In this document: in pieces, positions 1-7,918 of the stretch
Layout of the letters: every line of letters begins with the position of its first letter
Position numbering within the stretch: position 1 is the stretch's first letter
Source of the DNA: Salinisphaera sp. Q1T1-3
Lineage (GTDB): Bacteria > Pseudomonadota > Gammaproteobacteria > Nevskiales > Salinisphaeraceae
Direction of reading: 5' to 3'
Length of the DNA: 64,000 nucleotides
Assembly: GCF_003602005.1 (NCBI RefSeq)
Contig: NZ_QZWD01000005.1
Coordinates: 124,001 to 188,000, forward strand
Translations under genes and position numbers: made by a program
The notes under the pieces: model-generated
Databases searched by the model: none
What the model was told of the DNA's origin: nothing
What the model saw: only the letters and a program-made list of their open reading frames with translations

Positions 1-504
1 GACGGCGTGAACACCATCGTGCGCATGGCGGTGGACTTCGGACTTTCGCTGGGGTTCGGTCAGGAGAGCCTGATATTGGCGCTCTTGCTCGTGCAGTTCA
101 TCGGTTTTCCGGCGGCGATCGCCTTCGGCTGGCTGGCCGCGCGCTGGGATACGAAAAAAGCGATCTATCTCGGTCTGTGTGTCTACGGCGCGATCTCGGC
201 CTGGGCCTATTTCCTGCAGGCGGTCTGGCAATTCTATGCCATGGCAGTGGCGATCGGGCTGGTGCAGGGCGGCGTGCAGTCGCTGTCGCGATCCTATTTC
301 GCGCGCTTGATTCCCGAAGGCAAGGCCGGCGAGTATTTCGGTATCTACAATATGCTCGGCAAGTTCGCCGCGGTTCTCGGGCCCTTGCTGGTCGGTGTCG
401 TGGCCGCCGTTTCCGGCAGCGCGCGGCTGTCGATCGTTTCCGTGGTCATTCTGTTCATCGCGGGGGGATGGTGTCTGACGCGCGTGGAGTCTAGGACCTG
501 TTAA
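1..504 (+). CDS. MFS transporter, UMF1/Atg22-like family, 3' part only
   Basis: C-terminal 167 codons of a gene that starts before the window; the frame is open from base 1. The text begins with DGVNTIVRMAVDFG, a stretch typical of the UMF1/Atg22-like branch of the major facilitator superfamily. Several hydrophobic segments follow (LALLLVQFIGFPAAIAFGWL, then two more), with RSYFARLIPEGKAGEYFGIYN as a characteristic loop. The last codons read SRTC followed by TAA and fall inside the left end of a mobile repeat (CTAG at 491-494, element from 495), so the native C-terminus has been replaced by a few element-encoded residues. It is probably still functional, because all the membrane segments expected at this end are present. 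Substrate unknown. Confidence 0.8.
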   Translation, partial: DGVNTIVRMAVDFGLSLGFGQESLILALLLVQFIGFPAAIAFGWLAARWDTKKAIYLGLCVYGAISAWAYFLQAVWQFYAMAVAIGLVQGGVQSLSRSYFARLIPEGKAGEYFGIYNMLGKFAAVLGPLLVGVVAAVSGSARLSIVSVVILFIAGGWCLTRVESRTC

Positions 505-929
505 CACGTCCCGCGTGCGCCGCGCCGGCGCTCATTTTTTGCAAGACAAGGCATCGGGCGCGTACGGCCGTCATTCTGGCGTCGCGAACGACAACGCCGG
601 ATTGCGGAAAATGACCGCCGTCCCGTCGGGTGGCGTCCAACAACCGGCCGTGCGGCGTTGCACGGCTTGACCTTGGTGTGACCAAGGCCGGCGCCTTGCC
701 TGGCCGGTTTCTGGGCGGCAACGCGGTCACGTGCGAACTGTTATTAACCCGGCCTAAAAATAGATGATTTTTCGGGTTGATAACGCGCGTGTGCGACAGC
801 ACGCGCGCCACGGCCAACGGCCGTGAAGCCATTGAAGATAAAAAGACGGACAAGTGCCAGCGTTTCTTTCGATGGCGTTGAAAACAGCTGACGTCGTCAG
901 CTGTTTTGGTGCCGGATTAATAACAGGCC
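495..929. mobile_element. R1 repeat (copy A), interrupted by an R2 element
   Basis: A non-coding element lying between CTAG at 491-494 and CTAG at 930-933. Its ends read gacctgttaac on the left and, on the opposite strand, ggcctgttat on the right, the same termini as R1 copies B (26427-26691) and D (57827-58132). Internal stretches also align loosely with copy B reversed, for example around gcaagac and ccggattgc. An R2 element is inserted near the right end at 744-920; removing it with one of its flanking TA dinucleotides restores gttaacaggcc, which matches the left terminus. No transposase is encoded. The flanking CTAG is consistent with target duplication of the IS5-family type, which is inference. 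Confidence 0.7.
744..920. mobile_element. R2 repeat (copy 1), TA-flanked, three strong hairpins
   Basis: About 177 bp, about 90 percent identical by eye to 56664-56839. It has short terminal inverted repeats (ttaacccgg and ccggattaa) and TA on each side (742-743, 921-922). Inside are three perfect stem-loops: 784-791/800-807 (8 bp arms), 809-815/819-825 (7 bp arms) and 881-892/896-907 (12 bp arms, 3-base loop). TA flanks plus short inverted ends are the pattern of a mini-element mobilised by an IS630/Tc1-mariner type transposase (inference). It ends 28 bp before the downstream start codon, so the hairpins would lie in that gene's 5' leader if transcription starts upstream. Confidence 0.75.
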
Positions 930-948
930 CTAGATTCGGAGTTCGACG

Positions 949-1488
949 ATGTTCGCCTATCCGCTCGATGACGCGCTGCAGCTTACCCTGGTCGCACCTC
1001 GACATGGCCCCGATCTTTTCGCGGCCGTCGATGCCAATCGTACCCACTTGCGGCAATGGCACCCCTGGGTCGATCGCACACGGTCGGTGAATGACTCACG
1101 AGGCGCGATCGTCGCGATGCAGGCGGCCTACCATGCGGGCGGGCAAATGCAGACGGCGATCTACGAAAACCACGCTCTGGTCGGCATGGTCGGTTTCAAC
1201 CAGATCGATGCCGGCAACCGGCTGGCCACGCTCGGCTACTGGTTGATTGCCGATGCCCAGGGCCGCGGCATCGTGACGAGGGCCTGCCGGGCCTATCTTG
1301 CCCACGGTTTCGATACGCTGGGGCTCAATCGAATCGAGATCCGTTGCGGGGTCGACAACGAGCGCAGTCGACGGGTCGCCGAGCGGCTCGGCTTTTCGCT
1401 CGAGGGCATACTGCACGACCGCGAATGGCTCTACGATCATTTCATCGATCATGCGATCTACGGGTTGAAGACGCCGCACGCCGCGTAG
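949..1488 (+). CDS. GNAT N-acetyltransferase, RimJ/RimL (YdaF-like) type
   Basis: 179 residues, a full-length single-domain GNAT enzyme that would transfer acetyl from acetyl-CoA to an amine. The N-terminus has the RimL/YdaF pattern (ADLF-like segment, then NRTHLRQWHPWVD at about 30-42). The acetyl-CoA loop is seen as AQGRGIVTRA near residues 103-112, followed by the LGLNRIEIRCGVDNERSRRVAERLGF block (about 122-147) that is diagnostic of ribosomal-protein-type acetyltransferases. Start chosen because a GGAG-type ribosome site lies about 9 bases upstream. The leader is occupied by R1/R2 repeat sequence. The actual acceptor (ribosomal protein, small molecule or toxin) cannot be told from sequence. 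Confidence 0.87.
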   Translation: MFAYPLDDALQLTLVAPRHGPDLFAAVDANRTHLRQWHPWVDRTRSVNDSRGAIVAMQAAYHAGGQMQTAIYENHALVGMVGFNQIDAGNRLATLGYWLIADAQGRGIVTRACRAYLAHGFDTLGLNRIEIRCGVDNERSRRVAERLGFSLEGILHDREWLYDHFIDHAIYGLKTPHAA

Positions 1489-1540
1489 TCTCGTCACGGT
1501 ATCGACAAACGCTGGTGGCCGTCTCTGGCTGCCGCGAACG

Positions 1541-2503
1541 TTACCCGTTGCCGGCGAGGTGGTCGTGTTCGTCGGCGGCGATCGTGCGTACGAGCTCGGC
1601 GAACTGGCGCGCCGAGGTCGACAGGGCTTCGCCGCGACGTGTGAGAATGCCGAAGGGCGCCATCACTTCGTCGAGCTGGACCGGCAGACGCACGATCAGC
1701 CCCATGTCGAGATAATCCCGCACCACCGATTCGCTCATCACCAGAATGCCGTCGCCGCGCCTGACCAGTTGCAGGGCCGCGAAAATCGAGCCGCATTCGA
1801 TGGTATCGCGTGGCGAGACCAGGCCGCGGCGTTCCAGTTCTTTCTCGAAAGCCTGTCTGGCCGGCGTGGCCATCGGCTGGACCAGCCACGGCCAGTCCTC
1901 GAGAAGACGGGCGAGGTCCAGCCGCGACGTGCCGGCCAGTGCATGGTCGTGGCGCACCACCACGATCATGCGTTCATTGGCCAGGGGCTCGAAATCGAAC
2001 TCGTTGTGTTGCAACGCCGCGGCATAACGCCCGATCGCCATGTCGATCCGGCTGCGGGCCAGCAGATCCAGCAACTGATCGCTGGTTTCGCCCATGAGCC
2101 GGATTCGCAGCAGGGGGCGCTGGCGTTTCATGTCGATGACCGCACGCGCGACGAGATCCGGTGCTGCACCCATGATGGCGCCCACCACCAGCTCGCCGCC
2201 GTCACCGTCGCGATACCGCTGCAGTTCCCCGGCGCACCGGTCCAGGCGGGTCAGGGCGTTGCGGGCGAAGCCGATCAGCACTTCGCCGAGACCGGTCGGG
2301 ACCACACCGCGCGCCTCGCGCGTGAACAGCGTGCTGTCGAACGTGGTTTCGATCTCGCGCAGCATCCGTGTGGCCGCCGGTTGCGACATGTTCATCGCCT
2401 CGGCCACGCGATGCAGATTCCGGCGCTCGTCGAGCAGTCGGATCATCAACAGATGCTTGTAACGCAGGCGATTGAGCAGGGCGGTTTGAGAGACGGCTGC
2501 CAC
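1541..2503 (-). CDS. LysR-type regulator (GbpR-like), probably of the rhamnose genes
   Basis: 320 residues. The N-terminal winged helix covers about residues 12-75 with the LysR signature (LHRVAEAMNMSQPAATRMLREIE, where the SQPA..R.L pattern is the recognition helix). The rest is a periplasmic-binding-protein-like inducer domain. The YKHLLMIRLLDE start resembles the GbpR/sugar-acid subgroup of LysR proteins. It is transcribed away from the rhamnonate dehydratase gene, and the shared 257-bp gap contains a LysR-type dyad at 2537-2559, so it most likely controls that operon and itself in response to a pathway intermediate (inference). Known rhamnose operons are more often controlled by AraC-, DeoR- or LacI/GntR-type proteins. 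Confidence 0.9.
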   Translation of the reverse strand: MAAVSQTALLNRLRYKHLLMIRLLDERRNLHRVAEAMNMSQPAATRMLREIETTFDSTLFTREARGVVPTGLGEVLIGFARNALTRLDRCAGELQRYRDGDGGELVVGAIMGAAPDLVARAVIDMKRQRPLLRIRLMGETSDQLLDLLARSRIDMAIGRYAAALQHNEFDFEPLANERMIVVVRHDHALAGTSRLDLARLLEDWPWLVQPMATPARQAFEKELERRGLVSPRDTIECGSIFAALQLVRRGDGILVMSESVVRDYLDMGLIVRLPVQLDEVMAPFGILTRRGEALSTSARQFAELVRTIAADEHDHLAGNG

Positions 2504-2536
2504 GACGAGCCCCGTTGAGAAGTGCGCGCAGAACTT

Positions 2537-2559
2537 AGCAATACCTTCATGCTATTGCT
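2537..2559. promoter_or_regulatory. LysR-type operator dyad before the rhamnose operon
   Basis: A perfect 7-bp inverted repeat, AGCAATA and TATTGCT, separated by 9 bases. The inner bases give T-N11-A (T at 2542, A at 2554), the classical LysR recognition layout. It lies 34 bp before the start of the LysR gene and about 200 bp before rhmD, a usual place for a recognition site that serves both divergent promoters. A second palindrome, TTATCGATAA, is at 2646-2655. Binding by the adjacent regulator is inferred. Confidence 0.6.
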
Positions 2560-2708
2560 CGTATCGCGGCTGAGACATTGGTCTTAGAGGGTTGAAGACG
2601 GCATTGAGCCATCCCCTGTCAAAGCCTGCTGGGCAAGGCTTTGGTTTATCGATAACAAAAATGCATTGCTTTGTGTCGTGCGCGTATTGGCGTCTCGGGC
2701 AAGCCGGC

Positions 2709-2736
2709 TGGTTTTCTCGTTGCATCGAGAAAACCA
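2709..2736 (+). promoter_or_regulatory. Stem-loop in the rhmD leader
   Basis: A perfect 11-bp stem (tggttttctcg / cgagaaaacca) with a 6-base loop, ending about 14 bases before the AAGGAG ribosome site of rhmD. It has no following T-run, so it is not an ordinary terminator. It could be an mRNA-stabilising 5' hairpin or an operator; neither can be decided from sequence. Confidence 0.5.
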
Positions 2737-2760
2737 AAAGCCGTTGATAAGGAGTTGCTC

Positions 2761-3945
2761 ATGGCCATGCCGACCATCAAGCAGGTGCGTGCCTACACCG
2801 TTCGCGGTGGCGGGGCCGATTATCACGATCAGGGCGAGGGCCACTGGATCGACGGCCAGATCGCCACGCCCATGAGCAAGTATCCGGCCTATCGCATGCA
2901 GCGCCGCAGCTTCGGGCTCAACGTGCTGGGCACGCTGGTCGTCGAGATCGAGGCCAGCGACGGCACGATCGGCTTCGCCGTGACCACGGCCGGCGAGATC
3001 GGGGCCTATATCGTCGAGAAACATCTGTCGCGGTTTCTCGAGGGAAAAAAGGTCACCGACATCGAAAAGATGTGGGACCAGATGTATCACGCGACCCTGT
3101 TCTACGGCCGCAAGGGCATCGTGGTGAACACGATCTCGGGCGTGGATCTGGCGCTCTGGGATTTGCTGGGCAAGGTGCGGGGCGAGCCGGTGCACGCCCT
3201 GCTCGGCGGTCCGGTACGCGATGAGTTGACCTTCTATGCCACCGGCGCGCGGCCCGATCTGGCCCAGGAGATGGGCTTCATCGGCGGCAAGCTGCCGCTC
3301 AAGCACGGCCCGGCCGAATTCGATACCGGTTTGCAGGCCAATCTCGAACAGCTGGCCGACATGCGGGCTCGCGTAGGCGACGATTTCTGGTTGATGTTCG
3401 ACTGCTGGATGAGTCTGAACGTGGAATACGCCACGCGCCTGGCCCACGGCGCATCCGAACTCGGCCTGAAATGGATCGAGGAGGCCCTGCCGCCGGACGA
3501 CTACTGGGGCTATGCGGCATTGCGCCGCAACATGCCGGCCGGCATGTGGTCGACCACCGGCGAACACGAGGCCACGCGCTGGGGCTTCCGGATGCTGCTG
3601 GAAATGGACTGCTGCGACGTGATCCAGCCGGACGTCGGCTGGTGCGGCGGCGTGACCGAGCTGATCAAGATCTCGGCGCTGGCCGATGCCCACAACAAGC
3701 TGGTCATCCCGCACGGCTCGTCGGTCTATAGCTATCACTTCGTGATCACGCGCCACAACAGCCCGTTCTCGGAGTTTTTGATGATGGCGCCGGAGGCCGA
3801 TCGGGTCGTGCCGATGTTCACGCCGTTGCTGGAGGGCGAGCCGGTGCCCGAAAACGGTCGCATCAAGGCCAGCGCGCTCGACGCGCCGGGCTTTGGGGTG
3901 ACGATCGCTGCCGATGCCGATCTGGCTCGGCCCTATACGCACTGA
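2761..3945 (+). CDS. rhmD: L-rhamnonate dehydratase
   Basis: 394 residues, enolase-superfamily enzyme converting L-rhamnonate to 2-keto-3-deoxy-L-rhamnonate. It matches the E. coli RhmD (YfaW) pattern closely as recalled: [18 protein letters not shown] at the N-terminal lid, [38 protein letters not shown] (metal Asp), [14 protein letters not shown], the GEHE metal residue, [13 protein letters not shown] and [11 protein letters not shown] with the catalytic His. The open frame extends further upstream, but the ATG at 2761 is preceded by AAGGAG and the family N-terminus begins here. First gene of the catabolic operon; the mutarotase gene follows 6 bp later. Confidence 0.96.
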   Translation: MAMPTIKQVRAYTVRGGGADYHDQGEGHWIDGQIATPMSKYPAYRMQRRSFGLNVLGTLVVEIEASDGTIGFAVTTAGEIGAYIVEKHLSRFLEGKKVTDIEKMWDQMYHATLFYGRKGIVVNTISGVDLALWDLLGKVRGEPVHALLGGPVRDELTFYATGARPDLAQEMGFIGGKLPLKHGPAEFDTGLQANLEQLADMRARVGDDFWLMFDCWMSLNVEYATRLAHGASELGLKWIEEALPPDDYWGYAALRRNMPAGMWSTTGEHEATRWGFRMLLEMDCCDVIQPDVGWCGGVTELIKISALADAHNKLVIPHGSSVYSYHFVITRHNSPFSEFLMMAPEADRVVPMFTPLLEGEPVPENGRIKASALDAPGFGVTIAADADLARPYTH

Positions 3946-3951
3946 TCGGCC

Positions 3952-4290
3952 ATGATCGTTCGGGCGTTTCGAATGCAGCTCTATCCCGGCCAGATCGACG
4001 CGTATCGACGTCGGCACGACGCGATCTGGCCGGAGCTGGCGGGCGCGCTGCGAGCCGCGGGCATCATCGACTATCGCATCTTCTGCGACGAGACGACCGG
4101 CACCCTGTTCGCGGTCATGACCCTGGCCGACGATCACAGGGCCGACGGTTTGCCGCAGGCTGCCGTCATGCAGCGTTGGTGGGCTCATATGGCGGACATC
4201 ATGGAAACCGAAGCCGACGATGCGCCGGTCGAAGTGCCGCTGACGCCGGTCTTTTCACTGATCGAGGAGGGCGACGATGCGCGTGATTGA
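3952..4290 (+). CDS. rhaM: L-rhamnose mutarotase
   Basis: 112 residues, small dimeric alpha/beta-barrel protein that interconverts the anomers of L-rhamnose so that the dehydrogenase receives the correct one. Family landmarks visible: FRMQLYPGQIDAYRRRHDAIWPEL at the N-terminus (RRH.AIWPEL is the signature with the catalytic His), Y-I-F-D strand, and QRWWAHMADIM near residues 65-75. Length equals the family norm (about 104). The end overlaps the start of the next gene by 14 bp, indicating translational coupling. Confidence 0.94.
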   Translation: MIVRAFRMQLYPGQIDAYRRRHDAIWPELAGALRAAGIIDYRIFCDETTGTLFAVMTLADDHRADGLPQAAVMQRWWAHMADIMETEADDAPVEVPLTPVFSLIEEGDDARD

Positions 4291-5176
4291 TCCGCATGTT
4301 CATTTCTGGCGGCTGGATCGCGGCAACCAGCCCTGGCTCGAGAATCCCCAACCCAATCTGCTCGGCGATTACTCGCCGATGGCCCGGGATTTCGGGCCGG
4401 TCGAGCTGTGTGCCGCGGCCGGCGATATAGAGATCGAGGCCGTCGTGCATGTCGAGGCCGATGCCATCGATCCGGTCGCCGAGACCGAATGGCTGGCTGG
4501 TTTACCCGGCGCGGATGCCTCGCACGATCTGCCCAGCGCGCTCGTGGTCGGCGCTGATCTGTCGGCGCCGGACGTCGGCGAGACGCTTTCAAGACAGATG
4601 GCGGCCAGCGATCGGGTGCGCGGCGTACGCCAGATCCTGAACGTGCACGCCGATCCGTTATTCGATTACGTCGGCCGACATTACATGCGCGAGCCGGCCT
4701 GGCGAGCCGGTTTTGAACAGCTCGCCGCGCAGGGCCTGTCGTTTGATCTGCAGCTTTATCCGGACCAGATGGGCTCGGCCGCGCAGCTGGCAGCCGACTT
4801 TCCGGACGTGACCTTCGTGATCAACCACGCCGGCATGTATGTCGATCGACATACAACAGCCGGCTGGCGGGCCTGGCGCGACGGGCTGGCGGCACTGGCC
4901 GCACGGGCCAACGTGACGATCAAGCTCTCGGGGTTCGGCATGCTCGATCACGACTGGACGCACGGCAGCATCCGGCCGCTGATCCTCCAGGCCATCGATA
5001 CGTTCGGCGTCGAGCGGTGCCTGTTCGCCTCGAACTATCCGGTCGACGGGCTTTATGCCGACTATCCGACGATCTGGACGGCCTATGCCGAGATCCTCGG
5101 CGGGGCGAGTGCGTCGGATCGCGCGGCGCTTTTCGCCGATAACGCGCGCCGGGTCTATCGCCTGGACGCGACATAA
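4277..5176 (+). CDS. Amidohydrolase-family lactonase, probable L-rhamnono-1,4-lactonase
   Basis: 299 residues, amidohydrolase-2 TIM-barrel fold. The N-terminal IDPHVHFW supplies the HxH metal pair. Later landmarks are HVEAD (about 57-61), LQLYPDQ, FVINHAGMYVDR (about 178-189, His), IKLSGFGML and LFASNYPVDGLY (about 250-261, the usual catalytic Asp position). The family contains sugar-acid lactonases. Placement between rhaM and rhaT in an operon that otherwise lacks a lactonase supports hydrolysis of L-rhamnono-lactone to L-rhamnonate. Substrate assignment comes from context; the fold is secure. Confidence 0.85.
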   Translation: MRVIDPHVHFWRLDRGNQPWLENPQPNLLGDYSPMARDFGPVELCAAAGDIEIEAVVHVEADAIDPVAETEWLAGLPGADASHDLPSALVVGADLSAPDVGETLSRQMAASDRVRGVRQILNVHADPLFDYVGRHYMREPAWRAGFEQLAAQGLSFDLQLYPDQMGSAAQLAADFPDVTFVINHAGMYVDRHTTAGWRAWRDGLAALAARANVTIKLSGFGMLDHDWTHGSIRPLILQAIDTFGVERCLFASNYPVDGLYADYPTIWTAYAEILGGASASDRAALFADNARRVYRLDAT

Positions 5177-5209
5177 CAAGACGAGACACAAAACAGAGGA
5201 GATTGCTTC

Positions 5210-6268
5210 ATGGGCGCCGTGCTACTCGGGGTGTTCCTGCATTTCGTCGGCGGCTTTGCAGCCGGCAGCTTCTATATCCCCTACAAGGAGGTCAAACGCT
5301 GGTCGTGGGAAAGCCTCTGGATTCTCGGCGGGCTGTTCTCCTGGCTCCTGGTACCCTGGATCGCGGCACTCATCACGGTCCCGGGCTACGGTTCGATCCT
5401 GTCGAATGCCGACACGTCCACGCTGTTCTGGACCTATATCTTCGGCGTGCTGTGGGGTGTCGGCGGGCTGACCTTCGGCCTGACGATGCGTTATCTCGGT
5501 CTGAGCCTGGGCATGGCGATCGTCATGGGCCTGACCTCGGCCTTCGGCGCGCTCATGCCGCCGCTGTATCGCGATCTGTTCACCGACGCCACGACCGGTA
5601 CGTTGAGTTACATGTTCTCGACGACCGGTGGGCTGCTCGTGCTCGGCGGTGTGGTGGTGTCGCTGGTCGGTATCGGCGTCTGCGGCCGGGCCGGCATGAT
5701 GAAGGAAAAAGAGGTCTCGGATGCCGACAAGTATGCCGGCGTGGCTGAGTTCTCGTTGCCCAAGGGGCTGGCCGTGGCGATTGTCTCGGGCGTGTTGTCG
5801 GCGGCCTTCAACTGGGGCATCAACGCCGGCCACCCGCTGGCTCAGGCGGCCCTGGACAGCGGCGCCAACTCGCTGTTCCAGAACAATGTGACCTTCATGT
5901 TGATCATGTGGGGCGGACTGACGACCAATGCCATCTGGTGTGTCGCGATGAATATCCGCAACCGCAGCTACACCGACTACGTGAACACCGACACGCCGCT
6001 GGTGCGTAATTATCTGCTGTGCGCGATCGCCGGCACGACGTGGTTCCTGCAGTTCTTCTTCTACGGCATGGGGGCTTCGAGACTGGCCAACGACGCCAGC
6101 TCCTGGGTGCTGCACATGTCGTTCATCATCATCGTGTCGAGCCTGTGGGGGCTGTTCTTCAAGGAATGGCAGGGCACGTCCCGGACCAATCGCCAAGTAC
6201 TGCTGGCCGGCATCGTGATCATCCTGGTCTCGGTGGTGATGGTCGGCTTCGGCAATTATCTGCGTTAA
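5210..6268 (+). CDS. rhaT: L-rhamnose-proton symporter
   Basis: 352 residues, ten hydrophobic segments, RhaT family (DMT superfamily). Landmarks shared with E. coli RhaT as recalled: FYIPYKEVKRWSWESLW near the N-terminus, LFSWLLVPWIAAL, FGVLWGVGGLTFGLTMRYLG, GWGI-type segment, WFLQFFFYGMG, SSWVLHMSF and LFFKEWQG near the C-terminus. Start has AGAGGAG 7 bases upstream. Brings L-rhamnose through the inner membrane with a proton. Followed after 19 bp by the dehydrogenase gene in the same operon. Confidence 0.96.
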   Translation: MGAVLLGVFLHFVGGFAAGSFYIPYKEVKRWSWESLWILGGLFSWLLVPWIAALITVPGYGSILSNADTSTLFWTYIFGVLWGVGGLTFGLTMRYLGLSLGMAIVMGLTSAFGALMPPLYRDLFTDATTGTLSYMFSTTGGLLVLGGVVVSLVGIGVCGRAGMMKEKEVSDADKYAGVAEFSLPKGLAVAIVSGVLSAAFNWGINAGHPLAQAALDSGANSLFQNNVTFMLIMWGGLTTNAIWCVAMNIRNRSYTDYVNTDTPLVRNYLLCAIAGTTWFLQFFFYGMGASRLANDASSWVLHMSFIIIVSSLWGLFFKEWQGTSRTNRQVLLAGIVIILVSVVMVGFGNYLR

Positions 6269-6287
6269 CGAAAGGACGGGAAAACGC

Positions 6288-7058
6288 ATGCTGCTCAATA
6301 ATCGCAACGTCTTTGTCACCGGCGGATCGAAGGGCATCGGTCGCGCCATCGCGCTCAAGTGCGCCGAGCACGGCGCCAACGTCGCGATCAGTGCCGAGGA
6401 CAGTCCCGAATCCCGCGGCGCCTTGGCCGCGACCGCCGAGGCTATCGCTGCCCACGGCGTGAAATCGGCCTGGATCGCTGCACCCGCGGAGGATCCCGAA
6501 ACCGGGCAGCGACTGGTGGATACGGCCGTCCGTGCCTTCGGTCGGCTGGATACATTCATCAACAACGCCGGCATCTGTCCGTTCCATTCGTTTCTGGACA
6601 TGCCACGCGAGACGTATCAGAAGACGGTCGACGTCAATCTCAACGGCGCTTTCTTCGCCGTTCAGGCCGCAGCCAACCAGATGGTCGCGCAGGGCGAGGG
6701 CGGCGCGATCGTCGCGGTCAGCTCCATTTCGGCGCTGGTCGGCGGCGGCATGCAGACGCATTACACGCCCACCAAGGCCGGCGTGCTGTCGTTGATGCAA
6801 TCGACGGCCGTGGCCCTGGGTCCGCACGGCATCCGTTGCAACGCCCTGTTGCCCGGCACGATCGAAACCGACATCAATCGCGCCGATCTGGCCGATACGG
6901 ACAAGCGGTCCTATATGGAAAGCCGCACGCCGCTCGGCCGACTCGGCGCGCCGGATGACCTGGCCGGACCGGCGGTGTTTCTGGCCTCGGATCTGGCGCA
7001 ATACGTCACCGGCGCGGCGCTGCTGGTCGACGGCGGTCTGTTCGTGAATCTGCAGTAA
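6288..7058 (+). CDS. L-rhamnose 1-dehydrogenase (SDR family)
   Basis: 256 residues, classical short-chain dehydrogenase. Cofactor loop TGGSKGIG (about 11-18), NNAG (about 90-93), catalytic Ser in SSISALVGG (about 144-152) and YTPTK (Tyr/Lys about 160-164). NAGICPFHSFLDMPRETY and the C-terminal YVTGAALLVDGGLFVNLQ are characteristic of the L-rhamnose 1-dehydrogenases of Azotobacter and Sphingomonas as recalled. It oxidises L-rhamnose to L-rhamnono-lactone with NAD(P)+, the first step of the non-phosphorylating route. Good ribosome site (AAAGGA) upstream. Confidence 0.92.
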   Translation: MLLNNRNVFVTGGSKGIGRAIALKCAEHGANVAISAEDSPESRGALAATAEAIAAHGVKSAWIAAPAEDPETGQRLVDTAVRAFGRLDTFINNAGICPFHSFLDMPRETYQKTVDVNLNGAFFAVQAAANQMVAQGEGGAIVAVSSISALVGGGMQTHYTPTKAGVLSLMQSTAVALGPHGIRCNALLPGTIETDINRADLADTDKRSYMESRTPLGRLGAPDDLAGPAVFLASDLAQYVTGAALLVDGGLFVNLQ

Positions 7059-7077
7059 TTTCGCGGAGTAGCTCCCC

Positions 7078-7884
7078 ATGGAACATCCCAAGAATCGTTT
7101 TCTCGCCGCGCTGGACCGAGCACCGGTGCACGGTTGCTGGCTCGGCACGGGCAGTGCCTACGTCGCCGAGATCGTGGCGACCACCGGTTTCGAATGGCTC
7201 CTGATCGACGGCGAACACGCGCCCAACACGGTGCCCGGCATTCTGGCCCAACTCCAGGCGATCGCGCCCTACGACACGGCGCCGGTCGTGCGTGCGGTCA
7301 ATCACGACCCGGCGCTGATCAAGCAGTTGCTGGATATCGGTGCGCAGACGCTGATGATCCCGATGGTCGAGACGGCCGCACAGGCCGAGGCCCTGGTGGC
7401 GGCCACACGCTATCCGCCCGCGGGCTTTCGTGGTGTCGGTGGCGGTCTGATTCGCGCTGGCCGCTGGGGCGCGGTGGCCGACTATCAGGCTGAAGCGCGC
7501 GATGAAATCTGCCTGATCGTTCAGATCGAATCCCAAACCGGTGTCGAGAACGCCGAGGCGATTGCCGCGGTTGACGGCGTGGACGGCGTATTCGTCGGCC
7601 CGGCCGATCTGTCGACGAGCGTCGGTCATCCGGGGGCGCCCGGCCACGAGACCGTCCAGCGACTGATTCATCAGGCGCTGGAGGCGGCACGCCGGGCCGG
7701 CAAGCCGGCCGGGATTCTGGCGCCCGCCGCCTCGGATGCCGATGCCTACGGGCAGGCCGGTTTTCAGTTCATCGCAACCGGCATCGATATCGTGATGCTG
7801 GCGGATACGGCACGTGCGACCGCAAGACGCCATCGCGGCGGCGAGCGCGCGGGGGCAGGCGGGTCCGCAAGCCGGACCTATTGA
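7078..7884 (+). CDS. rhmA: 2-keto-3-deoxy-L-rhamnonate aldolase
   Basis: 268 residues, class II HpcH/HpaI aldolase family. GCWLGTGSAYVAEIVATTGFEWLLIDGEHAPN (about 19-50) holds the family start and the catalytic His of DGEH. VRAVNHDPALIKQLLDIGAQTLMIPMVET, YPPAGFRGVGGGL, the metal Glu in VQIESQTGVENAEAIAAVDGVDGVFVGPADLS and GIDIVMLADT complete the pattern. With rhmD next door it most likely cleaves 2-keto-3-deoxy-L-rhamnonate to pyruvate and L-lactaldehyde. The last 20 residues are Gly/Arg-rich and unlike the family. Confidence 0.92.
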   Translation: MEHPKNRFLAALDRAPVHGCWLGTGSAYVAEIVATTGFEWLLIDGEHAPNTVPGILAQLQAIAPYDTAPVVRAVNHDPALIKQLLDIGAQTLMIPMVETAAQAEALVAATRYPPAGFRGVGGGLIRAGRWGAVADYQAEARDEICLIVQIESQTGVENAEAIAAVDGVDGVFVGPADLSTSVGHPGAPGHETVQRLIHQALEAARRAGKPAGILAPAASDADAYGQAGFQFIATGIDIVMLADTARATARRHRGGERAGAGGSASRTY

Positions 7885-7918
7885 GGGTCGTGATGGTCGC
7901 GCCAGACGAGATTCCGGC

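Noticed and set aside
491-853. A minus-strand frame whose start peptide (MASRPLAVARVLSHTRVINP) is repeated at 56435-56752
   Set aside because: The shared peptide is only the antisense reading of repeat R2; the frames diverge outside the repeat and there is no ribosome site.
2584-4188. 534-codon minus-strand frame
   Set aside because: It is antisense to rhmD and rhaM, a product of high GC codon use; the plus-strand genes match known families.
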